Notes under the pieces: generated by a model | Seen by the model: only the letters and a program-made list of their open reading frames with translations | Told to the model about the DNA's origin: nothing | The model's database searches: none | Assembly (NCBI GenBank): GCA_045657645.1 | Contig: JAZOTL010000118.1 | Location: 1 to 6,475, forward strand | Direction of reading: 5' to 3' | DNA: 6,475 nt | Origin: RGIG7300 sp045657645 | Lineage (GTDB): Bacteria > Bacillota > Clostridia > Oscillospirales > CAG-272 | Made by a program: the position numbers and the translations under genes | Shown: in pieces, positions 5,556 to 6,475 of the stretch | How positions within the stretch are numbered: the first letter of the stretch is position 1 | How the letters are laid out: every line of letters starts with the position of its first letter

Positions 5556-6101
5556 ATGAATCGGGACAATGAAAAAATGATAATTGAGGGGGAGGCAATA
5601 GACCGTTCCCTTACCCGTATCGCACACGAAATCATTGAGCGTAACAGCGAAGCAAAGGAAATATGCCTTATCGGTATACAAAGACGAGGTGTACCCCTTG
5701 CACGCCGCATAGCAGACTCTATATCCTATTTTTCCAACATAAAGGTAAACGTAGGAGAGCTTGACATTACCCTATACCGTGATGACCTGACCGAGATAGG
5801 TGCGCAACCCGAACTTAACGGCACCACCATTACCTTCCCCATACAGAACAAGATAGTTATACTTGTAGATGACGTAATATATACGGGAAGAACGGTAAGA
5901 GCCGCAATGGAAGCTCTTATAACCCTTGGCAGACCCGCCTGCATTCAGCTTGCCGTGCTTATAGACCGCGGCCACAGAGAGCTGCCTATAAGGGGAGATT
6001 ATATAGGTAAAAACATCCCCACCTCAAAATCCGAGCGTATACTTGTACGCCTGCCCGAAACCGATAACGGCGAAAAGAAGGTTTCTATAGTAAAATTATA
6101 A
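5556..6101 (+). CDS. pyrR: PyrR bifunctional protein: pyr mRNA-binding attenuation regulator / uracil phosphoribosyltransferase
   Basis: PyrR senses UMP and PRPP and binds pyr mRNA leaders to cause termination; many members also convert uracil and PRPP to UMP. The 181-residue product equals the usual family length. It shows RSLTRIAHEIIERN (17-30), GIQRRGVPLARRIA (40-53), the DITLYRDDL block (70-78), the PRPP-binding loop VILVDDVIYTGRT (101-113), and the C-terminal LAVLIDRGHRELPIRGDYIG and NIPTSKSE blocks characteristic of PyrR rather than other phosphoribosyltransferases. The start is ATG 5556, 4 nt after GGAGG (5547-5551), a short spacing. The in-frame ATG at 5517 overlaps the promoter spacer and is rejected. 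It is divergent from rpmE, followed at once by a terminator, and no pyrimidine biosynthesis gene adjoins it. The RNA-binding or enzymatic role cannot be separated from sequence alone. Confidence 0.96.
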   Translation: MNRDNEKMIIEGEAIDRSLTRIAHEIIERNSEAKEICLIGIQRRGVPLARRIADSISYFSNIKVNVGELDITLYRDDLTEIGAQPELNGTTITFPIQNKIVILVDDVIYTGRTVRAAMEALITLGRPACIQLAVLIDRGHRELPIRGDYIGKNIPTSKSERILVRLPETDNGEKKVSIVKL

Positions 6102-6108
6102 ATGATTT

Positions 6109-6135
6109 AAGGAGAGCATTTTGCTCTCCTTTTTT
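6109..6135 (+). terminator. Rho-independent terminator of pyrR
   Basis: AAGGAGAGCA (6109-6118) and TGCTCTCCTT (6122-6131) form a perfect 10-bp stem with a TTT loop, running into a T tract (6130-6135, then ATTTTTT). It begins 7 nt after the pyrR stop. The same hairpin lies just past the stop of the converging recombinase gene, but on that strand the following sequence (AAATCATTTATAATTTT) is a poor U tract, so it would terminate pyrR better than the recombinase. Confidence 0.93.
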
Positions 6136-6475
6136 ATTTTTTCTTTTTAGAAGCCAAGGGGTTTTGCCGCATAGCCTCTTCCATACCTCTGTCACTTACG
6201 TGGGTATATATCTGGGTAGTGTTTAGCTGCTCGTGACCGAGGATATCCTTTAAAACACGCACGTCCACCTTACCTGTTTGGTACATAAGGGTAGCTGCGG
6301 TATGGCGCAGCTTATGAGTGGAATAGTTTTTGTTGCCAACACCTGCCTTCAAAAGATATTTTCCCACTATCTTCTGCACCATCTGATTGCTCAGTCGGCG
6401 GTGGTTACGGCTGATAAACAGAGCGTTTTTATCCTTTATTTCCCCAACCTTTCCGCGCACCGCAACATAGCCGCG
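6134..6475 (-). CDS. Tyrosine recombinase (XerC/XerD-like integrase), C-terminal catalytic part; 5' end outside the window
   Basis: The frame is open to the right edge, so the gene is cut by the window; the GTG at 6460 is an internal valine, not a start. The visible 113 residues (the first is Arg, from codon 6475..6473) hold most of the catalytic site of a phage-integrase-family recombinase: HKLRH (H54, R57), LGH (H81) and the nucleophile Y90 in TTQIYTHV. The first catalytic arginine and the N-terminal DNA-binding domain lie beyond the edge. The spacing of motifs and the 20-residue tail after Y90 are normal, so nothing suggests decay. The family includes chromosome-dimer resolvases and mobile-element integrases, and this fragment alone does not decide which. 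The basic tail (ASKKKK) ends against the pyrR terminator, with 32 bp between the two convergent genes. Confidence 0.92.
   Translation of the reverse strand, partial: RGYVAVRGKVGEIKDKNALFISRNHRRLSNQMVQKIVGKYLLKAGVGNKNYSTHKLRHTAATLMYQTGKVDVRVLKDILGHEQLNTTQIYTHVSDRGMEEAMRQNPLASKKKK

Noticed and set aside
5495..5975. Minus-strand frames opposite pyrR
   Set aside because: They are antisense to a complete conserved PyrR and cross its promoter; no ribosome binding site was seen.

Overview
The window looks like a stretch of ordinary chromosome from a low-to-moderate-GC Firmicute, most likely a Clostridia member (Oscillospiraceae-like; this placement is a judgement from gene order and protein style, not a search). 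The strongest clue is the minus-strand order dgt, dnaG, then the first codons of what is probably rpoD. This is the clostridial form of the macromolecular synthesis cluster. A/T-rich intergenic DNA, strong GGAGG-type ribosome binding sites and classical -35/-10 boxes also fit.

Layout, right to left on the minus strand: rpmE (zinc-ribbon ribosomal protein L31) has its own clear promoter. A stem-loop terminator follows, then hflX (ribosome-splitting GTPase), yigZ (IMPACT-family protein, overlapping hflX), a 93-bp AT-rich gap, an unrecognised 79-residue protein, dgt (dNTP triphosphohydrolase, overlapping the small gene by 35 bp), dnaG (primase, TTG start) and, 2 nt later, the N-terminus of the putative sigma factor. 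Divergent from rpmE on the plus strand is pyrR, a complete single-gene unit with its own promoter and a textbook terminator. Converging on pyrR from the right edge is the C-terminal catalytic part of a tyrosine recombinase, cut by the window end.

Functionally, the minus-strand genes fall into a translation block (L31, HflX, YigZ) and a DNA replication/transcription block (Dgt for the dNTP pool, DnaG for primers, probable RpoD for initiation). The small gene sits between the two and is coupled to the second. PyrR is a pyrimidine regulator/uracil phosphoribosyltransferase with no pyr biosynthesis gene beside it in this window, and its leader is too short to carry a PyrR attenuator.

No CRISPR array, IS element, rRNA/tRNA gene or riboswitch was seen, and no gene-free stretch exceeds 300 bases. 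The longest, between rpmE and pyrR (187 bp), holds two divergent promoters. I do not see an obviously new multi-gene system. The most interesting local structure is the hflX leader: a hairpin terminator, no Shine-Dalgarno for hflX, and a possible 15-codon leader ORF whose stop overlaps the hflX start.
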